Assembly: GCA_018654745.1 (NCBI GenBank)
Contig: JABILA010000142.1
Location: 1-64,000 of the forward strand
Reading direction: 5' to 3'
DNA length: 64,000 nt
From: Alphaproteobacteria bacterium
GTDB taxonomy: Bacteria > Pseudomonadota > Alphaproteobacteria > UBA2966
The notes below the pieces were generated by a model. The model was not told the origin of the DNA and ran no database searches. It was given only the letters and a program-made list of their open reading frames with translations. Of the stretch, positions 7,159 through 17,125 are shown piece by piece; position 1 is the first letter of the stretch, and the number at the start of each line of letters is the position of its first letter. A program made the position numbers and the translations under genes.

Positions 7159-8955
7159 TCAGGTCTCGGACAGGCGTTTGATGAAGTTGTCTACTTCCTT
7201 GCGCAAGGTTTCCGAATCAGCGGTCATTTTTTGAGCTGATTCAAGAACCTTTGCTGACGCTTCTCCGGTTTCACTTACCGACGCAGACACCCCGGTAATG
7301 TTTTCTGTAACATTAATGGTCCCGGTCGCTGCCTCTTGCGTGTTTTGGGCAATTTCCTGCGTTGCGGACCCCTGCTCCTCCACTGCTGCTGTGATCGATG
7401 ATGTGTATTCAGCAATCTGATCAATTGTCTCGCTGATTTCATCGATCGCACCAACCGCTTCGTTTGTAGAATCCTGAATGCCGGATATCTGGGTTTTGAT
7501 TTGCTCGGTTGCATTCGCCGTTTGACTGGCCAGGTTTTTGACTTCGGATGCCACAACCGCGAACCCCTTGCCCGCATCGCCGGCACGTGCCGCTTCGATG
7601 GTGGCATTCAGGGCCAACAAGTTGGTTTGTTCGGCAATGTCGGTAATCAGTTGCACGACCTGGCCAATTTCCTGGGCCGCTTCATCAAGCTTCTGAACCT
7701 GCCCATGCGTAACCTTGGCCTTCGCCACGGCGTTCTGGGCAACTTCGGCAGACTTTGAGACCTGCGCGCCCACTTCACGCACAGAGGCTGCAAGTTCCTC
7801 AGCCGCAGAGGCAACCGTTTCAACATTCGATGAAGCCGTTTCAGCACCTGTTGCGACAGTATTTGTCTGATCCAGCGTACTGGCTGTAATCGTTGTCATG
7901 GATTGCGCTGTATCCTGCATTTCCTGCGCAGCAGTAGAGACCGTCTGAACAACAGTTTTTACGCTGCCTTCAAATTCGTCAGCCAGAGCCAGCATGGAAG
8001 CATGCCGTTCTTCTCTCGCCCGGGCCTCGGCGGCCACACTTTCTTCTTCTCTCTTGCGCTTGGCCGCCTCATCCTGATTGTGTTCTTCGCGCAGCCGCTC
8101 GGCTTCAAAGGCATTTTCCTTGAAGACCTGAACTGCACGCGCCATTTCACCGATTTCATCGGCTTGTTCACGGGAGGGGATGTCAATTTCCAGGTTCCCT
8201 TCCGCCAGCGTCGCCATGACATGGGTCATGCGATCAATCGGCGTAATCACAACTGATTTCATGCGGAAGAAAGCAAATATGGTCACAATGGCCAGAACCG
8301 CAGCAAGAATACCTGCGATGAGCAAGCCGGTCACGGAAGCCTCGTCAACGGCATCCGTAATGTCAGTATCGACTTCCAGAACGCCTCGAAGGTCTTTCAG
8401 CTTCCAGTCGGCTTTTGGCGTGTCAGACCGTGTGTTGTGGCATTTAACACAAACTGGACTGACCATGGTGTCAGAGACGGCAACCCGCACAACTTCGCGA
8501 CCTTCGATAACTTCCGAGCGGACGAAAGGCGCGTCAGGATTGGCAGACAAAGCCTGCCATGCGTCGTCACCGAAGGCGTCCATCTTGCGATCAGCGCGAT
8601 TGGGAAACGGATAGGGGCTATACAGTTTCAGGGTTGTACCAGCTTCGGTTAGCAATTCACTGAGGTCGTGGATCAGGGTTGCCGGCAAGGGTATTTGTCC
8701 CGGCGTTCCCTTGTGGCTGAAACTTGGTTTCAATGCCCCGCTGGCCAATGCCTTGGAGATGACATTCTTCGTATAATAAGATCTGAGAATCTTGAACTGT
8801 TTAACAGTCTTCTGTGCGTTTTCAGCCGCGCTGCGTTTCAGTCCATTTTCAGTCACCGTCGGCACAGCAATCAAGACACCGACAATACAAATCAACAGTC
8901 CCGCAACAAGCGACGGGAACAGTTTCCATGAAATACTTTTATTGAGAACATTCAT
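7159..8955 (-). CDS. Methyl-accepting chemotaxis protein with DUF3365 heme-type sensor domain
   Basis: The start ATG at 8955 (598 aa) is chosen because a GGAG lies at normal distance; a longer TTG frame from 8988 is less likely. Residues 13-32 form a membrane anchor. The periplasmic region (about 35-215) is a DUF3365/Tll0287-like sensor with C169-V-K-C172-H173, a c-type heme motif. A second membrane helix (about 220-245) leads to a HAMP domain, then a methyl-accepting signalling domain with the hairpin-tip sequence [19 protein letters not shown]. Proteins of this design are thought to sense redox state or gases through heme. No che genes are adjacent, so it presumably feeds a chemosensory system elsewhere. 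Confidence 0.88.
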   Translation of the reverse strand: MNVLNKSISWKLFPSLVAGLLICIVGVLIAVPTVTENGLKRSAAENAQKTVKQFKILRSYYTKNVISKALASGALKPSFSHKGTPGQIPLPATLIHDLSELLTEAGTTLKLYSPYPFPNRADRKMDAFGDDAWQALSANPDAPFVRSEVIEGREVVRVAVSDTMVSPVCVKCHNTRSDTPKADWKLKDLRGVLEVDTDITDAVDEASVTGLLIAGILAAVLAIVTIFAFFRMKSVVITPIDRMTHVMATLAEGNLEIDIPSREQADEIGEMARAVQVFKENAFEAERLREEHNQDEAAKRKREEESVAAEARAREERHASMLALADEFEGSVKTVVQTVSTAAQEMQDTAQSMTTITASTLDQTNTVATGAETASSNVETVASAAEELAASVREVGAQVSKSAEVAQNAVAKAKVTHGQVQKLDEAAQEIGQVVQLITDIAEQTNLLALNATIEAARAGDAGKGFAVVASEVKNLASQTANATEQIKTQISGIQDSTNEAVGAIDEISETIDQIAEYTSSITAAVEEQGSATQEIAQNTQEAATGTINVTENITGVSASVSETGEASAKVLESAQKMTADSETLRKEVDNFIKRLSET

Positions 8956-9209
8956 CCGGGGCATCTCCGAAACTAAAAGAAAAACCAACGCCCCCCGCGA
9001 ACGAGTTTTATTCTACATCTATTTTGTGCGAATTGCCAATTACTGAAATTGTATAATATATGAGCCAGGCAGATAACGTATATTAAGTGTGTTTGTCTGA
9101 ATTTATTCAAACCAGTTAACATGCAATAGCTGCTTCGCATATCGGGGACGCTGATACTAAACTGGCAATGACAAAACAAAATTTCTCTTCCAGACGCGGA
9201 TTACACGAA

Positions 9210-10787
9210 ATGGCAGACGTAAAGAATATTCTATTCATCATGTGTGATCAGCTGAGAGCTGACTATTTGTCCTGTGCCGGGCATCCGACACTTGAAACGC
9301 CAAATATAGATGCACTGGCGGCAAGAGGCGTGCGCTTTGATCGGGCTTATACCCAGTCGCCTGTATGTGGCCCATCGCGCATGTCATTTTATACCGGGCG
9401 CTACATGGTCAGTCATGGTGCGACCTGGAATGGTGTGCCGCTGGATGTATCAGAGTGGACGATGGGAGATTATTTGCGCCCCTTGGGAAAACGTTGCGTT
9501 CTGGTCGGAAAAACCCACATGGTAGAAGACGCAGAAGGCATGGCCCGGCTTGAAGTCAACAAGGCCACTGACCTTGGTGTTCTCGTCAGCCAATGCGGCT
9601 TCGAGCCCTGGGAACGTGATGATGGTCTAATCCCGTCTGGCGGATCTGCCCCCAACCTTCGCTATAACAAATGGCTCAATGAACAAGGCTATCCTGGTGA
9701 CAATCCCTGGCACGACTACGCCAACTCAGCTGAAGGACCTGACGGAGAAACCCTGACAGGCTGGCAAATGAGATACGCCCGTAAACCGGCAAGGGTAAAA
9801 GCCGAACATTCAGAAACACCTTATATGACGAACCGGGCCATGGAATTTATGGAAGAAGCCGGAGACGAAGCCTGGTGCATGCATCTCAGTTTCATCAAGC
9901 CGCACTGGCCCTATGTGGCACCAGCGCCCTACAACGATATTTATGGGCCAAACCAGATCATGGCGGCCAACCGAACCGAAGCTGAACGTGCGCACCCGCA
10001 CCCTGTTGTTGCCGCCTATATGGAACATGACGAGAGCAAGACTTTTCAGGAGGATGAGACCCGAAGCACCGTCATTCCAGTTTATATGGGGCTGGTCAAA
10101 CAAATCGATGATGAGCTGGGGCGTTTGTTCGAATATATGGACAACAACGGCTTGAGCGACAACACCATGATCGTTCTGACCTCTGATCATGGGGATTATC
10201 TGGGAGATCACTGGCTCGGCGAAAAGGAGTTGTTTCACGAGGCCAGCGTGCGGATCCCCATGATCGTGGTCAATCCATCGAAAACGGCAGACGCAACGCG
10301 CGGTACCTCGTCAGATGCCCTGGTTGAAGCAATTGATCTGATCCCGACTTTTGTTGAAGCAGCTGGCGGAAGAGTGGAAAAGAAACGCCTGGAAGGGCGG
10401 TCCCTGCTGCCGTTGTTGCATGATACAGCCGTGCCCGAGGATTGGCGGGAAGCCGCGTTCAGCGAACTGGATTATGGTTTTCGCGGAGCCCGGAATTCGC
10501 TTGAGAAAGAACCCAACGCCGCCCTGGCCTGGATGGTCAGGACAGACCGCTGGAAATATATTTACTACGACGGCTTTCCACCACAATTGTTCGACCTTGA
10601 AAATGACCCGGACGAACAAACCGACCTTGGCTCATCAGCCCGTCATGCAACCATTCGGGAAGAGAAACAGGACCGCCTGTTTACCTGGTTCCGACGTCGT
10701 CGTTTCCGCCGCACCATGTCTGATGACACCGTCATTGAACGCACAGACAAGTCCCAGGAAAAGGGCTTTCGCATCGGCGAATGGTAG
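9210..10787 (+). CDS. Sulfatase / phosphonate monoester hydrolase family enzyme
   Basis: ATG 9210 (525 aa) is preferred because family members start immediately before the first strand; ATG 9168 would add 14 residues, and neither has a strong Shine-Dalgarno sequence. C53 in CGPSR matches the CxPSR consensus, in which Cys is converted to formylglycine by a sulfatase-modifying enzyme. D13 after the first strand and the later TSDHGDYLGDHW segment supply metal ligands, as in the alkaline phosphatase superfamily. Layout and motifs resemble phosphonate monoester hydrolases and choline-sulfatase-like enzymes. No signal peptide is visible, so a cytoplasmic role is likely. No formylglycine-generating enzyme or transporter gene is adjacent, so the substrate cannot be inferred. 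Confidence 0.85.
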   Translation: MADVKNILFIMCDQLRADYLSCAGHPTLETPNIDALAARGVRFDRAYTQSPVCGPSRMSFYTGRYMVSHGATWNGVPLDVSEWTMGDYLRPLGKRCVLVGKTHMVEDAEGMARLEVNKATDLGVLVSQCGFEPWERDDGLIPSGGSAPNLRYNKWLNEQGYPGDNPWHDYANSAEGPDGETLTGWQMRYARKPARVKAEHSETPYMTNRAMEFMEEAGDEAWCMHLSFIKPHWPYVAPAPYNDIYGPNQIMAANRTEAERAHPHPVVAAYMEHDESKTFQEDETRSTVIPVYMGLVKQIDDELGRLFEYMDNNGLSDNTMIVLTSDHGDYLGDHWLGEKELFHEASVRIPMIVVNPSKTADATRGTSSDALVEAIDLIPTFVEAAGGRVEKKRLEGRSLLPLLHDTAVPEDWREAAFSELDYGFRGARNSLEKEPNAALAWMVRTDRWKYIYYDGFPPQLFDLENDPDEQTDLGSSARHATIREEKQDRLFTWFRRRRFRRTMSDDTVIERTDKSQEKGFRIGEW

Positions 10788-10822
10788 TGTCGTTTTGGTG
10801 AATTCAGATATGGAGCCGAACG

Positions 10823-11746
10823 TTACACCCGGCGTTGACTGTTCCTTGATTGCGCTTCAATAAAGACCCTGGTGACATCGGGAAACTGCCTCTTGATCTG
10901 ACGTTCCATATTTGTCACCGATGCCTCGACATCATCGGCGGTAAACTTGTCACCAAAATCAAGACTGACATTCAGCAATACATCTTTTGGGCCGAGATGC
11001 ATGGTCAAAATTTCGTTGATCCCGATCACTGAATCTTCCGCCCGTGCAATCCTGCGCACTCCTTCAACGACTCGCGGATGTGCAGCCTCGCCAATCAGCA
11101 ACCCCTTTGTTTCGAACGCCAGCAAGGATGCTGTCAGGGCAAGGATCAAACCAATGACAATGGACGCAACACCGTCCAGCAATGGCATGTCCAGATAATC
11201 TGCAGCCGCGATCCCGACAAAGGCTACGAACAGACCCAGCATCGCCGCCGTGTCTTCAAACAAGACCGTAAACACTGTCGGGTCCTTGCTGCGACTGACA
11301 GCCTCCATCAAGCCCATGCGTCCCCGGGAGCGTCCAAACTCCTTGTAGGCCATCATCCAGGCAACGCCTTCAAAAACCATCGCGGCACCCAGCACAGCAT
11401 AGTTGATCATGACATTGCTGACCGGTTCCGGCGCCATCACCTTGTGAATGCCTTCATAGATCGACACACCCGCACCACCGGCAAACACCAGGATGGCAAC
11501 GACGAATGTCCAGAAATAAACTTCCATGCCGTAGCCAAAAGGATGCGCTTCATCAGCCGGTTTTTTGGCGCGACGCAAGCCGTGCAGCATTAGCAGTTGA
11601 TTGCCGGTATCGACCAGGGAGTGAATGGCTTCACTGAACATGGCGGAGGAGCCGGTCACAAATGCTGCGCCAAATTTGGTGATGGATATCAGCGTATTAC
11701 CGATCAGCGCCGCAAAGATCACCTTGAGAGAACCACTTTCTGTCAT
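10823..11746 (-). CDS. Cation diffusion facilitator (CDF) family metal transporter
   Basis: This 307-residue protein has the CDF layout of about six membrane helices followed by a cytoplasmic domain (from about residue 215). The AIHSLVDTGNQ sequence in helix 2 and FEDTAAMLG in helix 5 occupy the positions of the metal-binding site; HPFGYGMEVYFWTFVVA in helix 3 is typical of the SLC30A9-like subgroup. The C-terminal ferredoxin-like domain (ILTMHLGPKDVLLNVSLDF) normally helps dimerise and sense metal. Members export Zn, Mn, Co or Fe using protons. The start is ATG 11746. It stops close to the sulfatase-family gene, converging with it, and the HAD gene lies just upstream on the same strand. Confidence 0.87.
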   Translation of the reverse strand: MTESGSLKVIFAALIGNTLISITKFGAAFVTGSSAMFSEAIHSLVDTGNQLLMLHGLRRAKKPADEAHPFGYGMEVYFWTFVVAILVFAGGAGVSIYEGIHKVMAPEPVSNVMINYAVLGAAMVFEGVAWMMAYKEFGRSRGRMGLMEAVSRSKDPTVFTVLFEDTAAMLGLFVAFVGIAAADYLDMPLLDGVASIVIGLILALTASLLAFETKGLLIGEAAHPRVVEGVRRIARAEDSVIGINEILTMHLGPKDVLLNVSLDFGDKFTADDVEASVTNMERQIKRQFPDVTRVFIEAQSRNSQRRV

Positions 11747-11749
11747 GCG

Positions 11750-12466
11750 TCAGGCGCTCCTTAACTGTCGGGTAAACCCCAGCAACCCGGGCAAGTCCGT
11801 CATATCACGAAAAACCTGCCCGCCGGCAGCAGCCAGTGTTTCCGGTCCATGGCCAACGGCTTCACTGTCTGGTGCCGCATAAGCAAAAACATCCATGCCC
11901 GCAGCAACTGCGGCCTGGACGCCAGGTACGCTGTCTTCAACGACAACACATTTGCCGGGCGAAATCCCCATGTTCTTCGCCGCAAACAGGAATACATCCG
12001 GGGCCGGTTTGCCTTTACCAACCTGATGGGCGCTGAACAGTCGCCCTTCAAAGCGCGGCAGCAATCCTGTCAGCCCGAGCGTCATATTCATTTTTTCAAG
12101 AGGACCAGAGGAGCCAACGCAGATCGGAACGTTGTATTCCTCAAGGGTATCCAGTGCCGTGACAATTCCGGGGACAGATTTCAGCTCACGTTCAAAAGCA
12201 ATTTTGTCAGCCTCACGCAAATCATCAACAAAGCCTTGCGGCAATGTATGCTTCAACAGCCCTTCGGCCCAGGCGACAAGGTCAGCCATAAACATGCCTG
12301 TCGTGACCCTGGCCACTTCCAGGGGCTCAAGATCAAGGCCCATGCCGTTCAGGGTTTCGCACAAGACCCGGTTGGCCAAAGCCTCTGAATCAACCAGCAC
12401 ACCATCACAGTCGAAAATGACCAGTTCCGGTGGCTGCTTGAGCCTGTTTTCGTAATTTGTTTCCAT
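11750..12466 (-). CDS. HAD-superfamily phosphatase (beta-phosphoglucomutase / Gph-like)
   Basis: ATG 12466 (238 aa) is chosen because the HAD core begins shortly after; ATG 12478 is also possible. The four HAD motifs are present: D19-C-D21-GVLVDSE (motif I, nucleophile and acid), VGSSGP (motif II), the lysine in KGKPAPDVF (motif III) and VVEDSVPGVQAA (motif IV). A helical cap lies between motifs I and II, as in beta-phosphoglucomutase, phosphoglycolate and sugar-phosphate phosphatases; the substrate cannot be fixed from sequence. It lies downstream of msrP on the minus strand and directly upstream of the CDF gene. Confidence 0.85.
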   Translation of the reverse strand: METNYENRLKQPPELVIFDCDGVLVDSEALANRVLCETLNGMGLDLEPLEVARVTTGMFMADLVAWAEGLLKHTLPQGFVDDLREADKIAFERELKSVPGIVTALDTLEEYNVPICVGSSGPLEKMNMTLGLTGLLPRFEGRLFSAHQVGKGKPAPDVFLFAAKNMGISPGKCVVVEDSVPGVQAAVAAGMDVFAYAAPDSEAVGHGPETLAAAGGQVFRDMTDLPGLLGFTRQLRSA

Positions 12467-12506
12467 GTCCGGCAACATACACGACACATGGCAACGGGCA
12501 AACGTC

Positions 12507-13475
12507 CTACATATAAAGCTTCTCGCCCTGCATTTCCTTGTACAGATCAGCAACCTGCTCGCCGTAGCCGTTGAACATCAGGGTCGGGATACGCTCTCCC
12601 CGAAGGGTGCGTTCCGAAGCCTGGCTCCAGCGCGGATGATCTACTTCCGGATTTACATTGGCCCAGAAGCCATATTCCGAGGCCTGGATGTTTTCCCAGA
12701 ATGTCTTGGGCCGCTTGTTCACAAAACTGATGCGAACAATGGATTTCACACCCTTGAAACCATATTTCCACGGCACTGCCAGGCGCAGCGGCGCACCGAA
12801 CTGGGCTGCCGCCGGTTTGCCATAAACACCCGTTACCATGAAAGAAAGATCGTTCATGGCTTCAGCCATCGTCAGGCCTTCCGTGTAGGGCCAGGGATAC
12901 CAGAATTGTTTCAGACCGGGTCCCATCTTTGGATCGTTGAACGTTTGCATCTGAATATATTTGGCCGACATCTGCGGATTGGCCAGCTTGACCAGTTCCT
13001 TCAGCGGAAATCCGGACCAGGGAACGACCATGGACCAGGCCTCAACACAGCGATGGCGATAAATGCGCTCCTCGATTGGCATTTTGGCAAGCAGTTCATC
13101 AATCGGCAGGCGCAATTCCTTTTCGACCAGACCGTCAATCACAACTTCCCAAGGGCGCACTTTCAGTTTTTCCTGGGCGACCTTTGAAATTTTCTTGTGG
13201 CTGCCAAATTCATAAAAATTATTATAGGTGCTGGCTAGTCCCTCGGGGGTAACAGGACGTCCGCCATCCGTAAAGGCAGGGTTCAGCGGCGCTGGATAAT
13301 ATTTCCCGGATGGGTCAGTGGGCCCGGCTGCCGCCATGGCAATACCGGCTGGTGTGCCTGCCAGCAACGTTCCCGCGGCAACGCCTTTCAACAGATTGCG
13401 CCGGTCACGGAACAACTTTTCGTCAGTAACGGCGCGCTCAGGCAGGTGCCAGGATTTGGGAATTCGGATTAACAT
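12507..13475 (-). CDS. msrP: Protein-methionine-sulfoxide reductase catalytic subunit MsrP (YedY)
   Basis: The protein (about 322 aa from ATG 13475) carries a twin-arginine signal DRRNLLKG (RR near residue 26), so it is exported folded. The molybdopterin-binding cysteine is in RHRCVEAWSMVVPWSGF (about C143), and the sulfite-oxidase-type fold continues through APLRLAVPWKYGFKGVKSIV. MsrP repairs oxidised methionines in periplasmic proteins and receives electrons from the heme membrane protein MsrQ. No msrQ gene is adjacent. The Moco synthesis genes at 38-40 kb can supply its cofactor. Confidence 0.93.
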   Translation of the reverse strand: MLIRIPKSWHLPERAVTDEKLFRDRRNLLKGVAAGTLLAGTPAGIAMAAAGPTDPSGKYYPAPLNPAFTDGGRPVTPEGLASTYNNFYEFGSHKKISKVAQEKLKVRPWEVVIDGLVEKELRLPIDELLAKMPIEERIYRHRCVEAWSMVVPWSGFPLKELVKLANPQMSAKYIQMQTFNDPKMGPGLKQFWYPWPYTEGLTMAEAMNDLSFMVTGVYGKPAAAQFGAPLRLAVPWKYGFKGVKSIVRISFVNKRPKTFWENIQASEYGFWANVNPEVDHPRWSQASERTLRGERIPTLMFNGYGEQVADLYKEMQGEKLYM

Positions 13476-13628
13476 CAATTCGTCTCCATCAAGGGTATTT
13501 GGCCGTCAGACTACAGATATGAATATTTAGAGCAATTCAAAGGTACGTGAAGGGAATTTGATCACGGCACTTGCCCCTGTCCGGCGATATCCCATAATAC
13601 GGCCAGACATCATATTCAGGATATCCCC

Positions 13629-14078
13629 ATGCCCGACTTCAAAATTCACGGCTTTAACCACACCAGCTTTACAGTTGAAGACCTCGACCGCAGCGTGACC
13701 TTCTTTTGCGAGGCGCTGGGGTTCGAACTCATGAACAAAGCCCCCAGAAACCCCGAAGCAGTTCAGCATATTTCCGGTGTTGAGGGCGCTGACATGGTTG
13801 TTGCATACATTCAGGGGCCCGGTCATCGGCTGGAACTGATCGAATATGTCGGGCCAGCGGACCGGGGCGCCAACACCGCCAGACCTTGTGATACAGCCTT
13901 TGCCCATATTGCCCTGGATGTCGATGATGTGGACAAGGCCCTGGCTGCCGTTACACCCTATGGTATTGAGCCTTATGCAACGCCGTGGGTCATAGATCAG
14001 GGGCCCAATACCGGGAACAGGGTGGTTTACACCAGGACCTGGGACGGCATAACAATCGAATTTATCGAGATAAAATAA
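13629..14078 (+). CDS. VOC-family (glyoxalase/dioxygenase superfamily) protein
   Basis: A 149-residue protein with two beta-alpha-beta-beta-beta modules of the vicinal oxygen chelate fold: FNHTSFTVEDLDRSVTFF at the start and FAHIALDVDDVDKALAAV in the second half. Likely metal ligands are H in FNHTSF, E in HRLELIEY, H in FAHIAL and E in TIEFIE. The substrate is unknown; members include lactoylglutathione lyase, dioxygenases and epimerases. It stands alone on the + strand between minus-strand genes. Confidence 0.8.
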   Translation: MPDFKIHGFNHTSFTVEDLDRSVTFFCEALGFELMNKAPRNPEAVQHISGVEGADMVVAYIQGPGHRLELIEYVGPADRGANTARPCDTAFAHIALDVDDVDKALAAVTPYGIEPYATPWVIDQGPNTGNRVVYTRTWDGITIEFIEIK

Positions 14079-14092
14079 GTTCGCTCAAGCGG

Positions 14093-14875
14093 TCATTCCA
14101 CGAATGCCAGTTCAATTCTTCCGAACTGGCCATAGTCAGCTACGATCTTGTCGCCGGCATTGGCATACAACAATCCTGTCAGCACGCCGGTTGAGATCAC
14201 TTCCCCGGCTTTCAGCTCGCGCCCAAGGCTGGCCAGATCATTGGCCAACCACGCAACACCGTTCAAAGGATGACCAAGTGCATTGCCACCCTTGCCGGTT
14301 AAAGGCGTATCGCCGTTCATGGAGACACTGACTTCAAATTCGGCCAGATCCACGTCCTGCCAATCCCGACAATCCTCGCCAAGCACGAGGCCCGCGTGAC
14401 AGGCATTGTCAGAAATTAGATGCAGGGCACCAACTTTCTCCCAGTCCTCCCAAACCGAATCAACAATTTCCAGTGACGGGATCAGGGCTTCGATTGCAGG
14501 TGCGACAGTTTCTTTTGTGTAGGGTGCGTTTTTCAGAGGCAATCCAGCCCCCATGCGAAATGCCAGTTCTGTTTCCACAACACGCATCACTGTGTTGCTT
14601 GCGCTGACAACAGCGGGACTTGCATAAACAGCTTTGCGCAATACCCGGCCCCGGAAGGGCTCATCTACACCCAGCTGTTTTTGCGCAACGACGTTGGTGC
14701 AGCCGATTTTCCAGCCTTCTGCCTCTCCACCAATATATTTTACGACCTGGTCCTGAACGGCATAGGCTTCGATCAGGGATTCAGGCTGGTGTTTGTGATC
14801 GATTTGTGGCATTCGGCGCTTGTGCCGACGTGCCGCAATGATGGTCGCTGCGGCACGCGCCGGTGAATGTTCCAT
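14093..14875 (-). CDS. 2-keto-4-pentenoate hydratase-like enzyme
   Basis: This 260-residue protein belongs to the fumarylacetoacetate-hydrolase fold, hydratase branch (MhpD/DmpE/HpaH-like). Recognisable parts are AYAVQDQVV near the start, GWKIGCTN, the metal-binding ETELAFRMG (E-x-E), ALIPSLEIVDS, and the C-terminal GEVISTGVLTGLLYANAGDKIVADYG. The family hydrates 2-hydroxypenta-2,4-dienoates in meta-cleavage pathways of aromatic compounds. No other pathway genes are next to it, so its actual substrate is open. It lies just downstream of the EF-G-like gene on the minus strand. Confidence 0.85.
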   Translation of the reverse strand: MEHSPARAAATIIAARRHKRRMPQIDHKHQPESLIEAYAVQDQVVKYIGGEAEGWKIGCTNVVAQKQLGVDEPFRGRVLRKAVYASPAVVSASNTVMRVVETELAFRMGAGLPLKNAPYTKETVAPAIEALIPSLEIVDSVWEDWEKVGALHLISDNACHAGLVLGEDCRDWQDVDLAEFEVSVSMNGDTPLTGKGGNALGHPLNGVAWLANDLASLGRELKAGEVISTGVLTGLLYANAGDKIVADYGQFGRIELAFVE

Positions 14876-14902
14876 GTATTACCTGCAATCTTGTCAAACT
14901 CA

Positions 14903-16924
14903 TCAGCGGCTTCCCGCTGCGGCGGCGATTACATCATCCGCCAACCGTCCTGACAACTCCTGCAAGTGATCAAAGTTCCAATGATACGTGCCAACACCCG
15001 CACTCAGACTCCGAAGCTCAATAATCAGGTCATGAATTTCAGCCTGGGGAATATGAGAGGTCACTATGTCCCACCCCGGCCAGCCTTCCCGCGCATCAAA
15101 ACCCAGGATATGGCCGCGTCTGCCGGAGATCGTCGCATTGACCTTCGATGTCGATTCGTTGGGGACAAAAATCTCGACTTGCAGGATTGGCTCCAGCAGC
15201 ACCGGTCCGCATTTTTGCATACCCTCCTGCATCGCCATGCGTCCCGCGGTCTTGAAGGCCATCTCGGATGAATCTACGGCATGGTGCTGACCATCCGTCA
15301 GTGTCACCGAGACATCAACAACCGGGAAACCCAAGGGCCCCCGGACAAGTGATTCCTTCACACCATGTTCAACAGCCGGAATATATTGCTTGGGCACGGA
15401 GCCGCCAACGACCGAGTTGGAGAATTCAAAACCGCTGCCGCGTGGCAACGGAGTGATGTCGATATGCACATCACCGAACTGGCCATGCCCACCGGATTGT
15501 TTCTTGTACCGTGAATGCTGTGTGACCGCTTTGGTGATGGCCTCCTTGTAGGGCACGCGTGGCTTGGTGGTCGCCACTTTCAGACTGTATTTATTCTCCA
15601 GCTTTTCCACGGCAACCCGCAAATGCATCTCCCCCTGCCCCATCAACAGCCATTGATTGGCATCATCATCATGTTCGAACTTCAGGGACGGGTCTTCCTC
15701 CAGCAATTTGTGCATGGCACTGGAGAGTTTGACTTCATCGTTGCGGTCCGCAGCCTCCAGCGACATGGCATATACCGGTTGCCCGGCATCCGCCTTCCTC
15801 AATTCAGGCGGTGAGCCACTGGTCGTCAGGGCAGCGCCGGTATGAATGTCATTCAGCCGCCCCATGGCCACAACTTCTCCAGCACCGGCATTCGGTATCT
15901 TGTGCGTGCTTTGGCCGGTCATGCGAAACAGGCCCGAGATACGCTCACCATTGACGGTGTCGCCGTCCTTGAAGCTGCCTGACCACACGCGCACAAGCGA
16001 TAACTTCCCACCCCGCGCAGTATGATAAGTCTTTAAAACCTGACCCAAAGCAGCATCACCCTCAACATGGGCGCGGGCGGCAGCAGCAGCTGATGTCGGG
16101 CTTTCGTGGCGCAATGCTTTCAACAACCGGCGCACACCATTTTCATGCTCACCTGCGCCGAACAGCACAGGCACGATCAACCCCTCCCGCAGATCAGATG
16201 TCAGGTCGTTGAAAATTTCGTCTTTCGGCGGCTCAACTTCTTCCAGCAACTCCTCCATCAGGTGATCGTCAAAGTCAGCCAGCTTTTCCAGCATTTGATA
16301 CCTGGCTTCCCCTTCACGTTCCTTCAGATCATCTGGTATTTCCGTCATATTTGATTCGGCACCATCGCGATATTCATAGGCGCGCTCGGACGCCAGATCG
16401 ACGTAACCGGTAATTTGCTCGCCGTCGCGAATTGGCACCTGACGCAAGACGAGAGGCTTTTCCGAAATGCTTTGCAGTGCTTCCAGAAGATCACGAACCC
16501 GCCCATTGGCGCGATCGATCTTGTTCAGGAATATCATATGCGGCACACCCAGATCGCCGAGCAGGTTCAATATCGGTGCGAGACCGGTCAGCTTTTCGAT
16601 ATCCGCTTCGCAGACAACAACCGCGACATCGGCGCCAACAAGGGCGTTGGCCGCTTCCTGACCAAACTCGATACTGCCGGGGCAATCCAGAAAAGTGTAG
16701 GTATCGCCCATGAAGTCACAACTGGCGACATTCACTTCCACACCCATGCCGTGGCTACGGGCTTCGTCGCTTGAATCACCCACCGTATTGCCTTGTGTCA
16801 CGGATCCCTTGCGATGCACTGATTCTGTTACATACAGGATATTTTCAAGAAGGGTCGTTTTACCGGAAAGATAGGGACCGATCAGCGCAATTGTTCTCGG
16901 CCCCGTGGCTCGTTCTGCATCCAT
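14903..16924 (-). CDS. EF-G-like translation factor paralogue with altered G domain
   Basis: The 673-residue protein has the full EF-G layout: G domain, beta-barrel domain II, then domains III, IV and V (RVPYKEAITKAV, GGHGQFGDVHIDI, VVDVSVTLTDGQHHAVDSSEMAFKTAG). It is slightly shorter than canonical EF-G (about 690-700). The P-loop is GPYLSGKT (16-23) instead of AHIDAGKT, the switch I RGITI motif is replaced by SHGMGVEV, and DTPGH is DCPGS (80-84), so the catalytic histidine is a serine. NKID (134-137) is intact. This fits the EF-G-like paralogue group found in Alphaproteobacteria, whose role is not well defined. The region 16925-17125 upstream shows no gene. Confidence 0.85.
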   Translation of the reverse strand: MDAERATGPRTIALIGPYLSGKTTLLENILYVTESVHRKGSVTQGNTVGDSSDEARSHGMGVEVNVASCDFMGDTYTFLDCPGSIEFGQEAANALVGADVAVVVCEADIEKLTGLAPILNLLGDLGVPHMIFLNKIDRANGRVRDLLEALQSISEKPLVLRQVPIRDGEQITGYVDLASERAYEYRDGAESNMTEIPDDLKEREGEARYQMLEKLADFDDHLMEELLEEVEPPKDEIFNDLTSDLREGLIVPVLFGAGEHENGVRRLLKALRHESPTSAAAAARAHVEGDAALGQVLKTYHTARGGKLSLVRVWSGSFKDGDTVNGERISGLFRMTGQSTHKIPNAGAGEVVAMGRLNDIHTGAALTTSGSPPELRKADAGQPVYAMSLEAADRNDEVKLSSAMHKLLEEDPSLKFEHDDDANQWLLMGQGEMHLRVAVEKLENKYSLKVATTKPRVPYKEAITKAVTQHSRYKKQSGGHGQFGDVHIDITPLPRGSGFEFSNSVVGGSVPKQYIPAVEHGVKESLVRGPLGFPVVDVSVTLTDGQHHAVDSSEMAFKTAGRMAMQEGMQKCGPVLLEPILQVEIFVPNESTSKVNATISGRRGHILGFDAREGWPGWDIVTSHIPQAEIHDLIIELRSLSAGVGTYHWNFDHLQELSGRLADDVIAAAAGSR

Positions 16925-17125
16925 GACACGTCCTCACCTGTTGCCCGCCTGACGCCCGAAACCGACCAGAGATAGACACCGACCTGAACAAGTCACCTAC
17001 CCGCAACAGATCGGCATCGGACCGACAGAGTTTATTGCTTGTGTGCCTCTAATGGTTTCAAGCCTTGGCCGCCTTGGCAAGGGAAAAGGTGCCCGATGCG
17101 ACAGAATCACGCGGTGATCAGAGGC

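Noticed and set aside
12465-13187. 240-residue + strand ORF opposite msrP
   Set aside because: Complete overlap with the well-identified msrP gene, and no domain or ribosome site of its own.
13527-13907. 126-residue minus-strand ORF opposite the VOC gene
   Set aside because: It lies mostly across the VOC reading frame, which has clear family motifs; the antisense protein has none.
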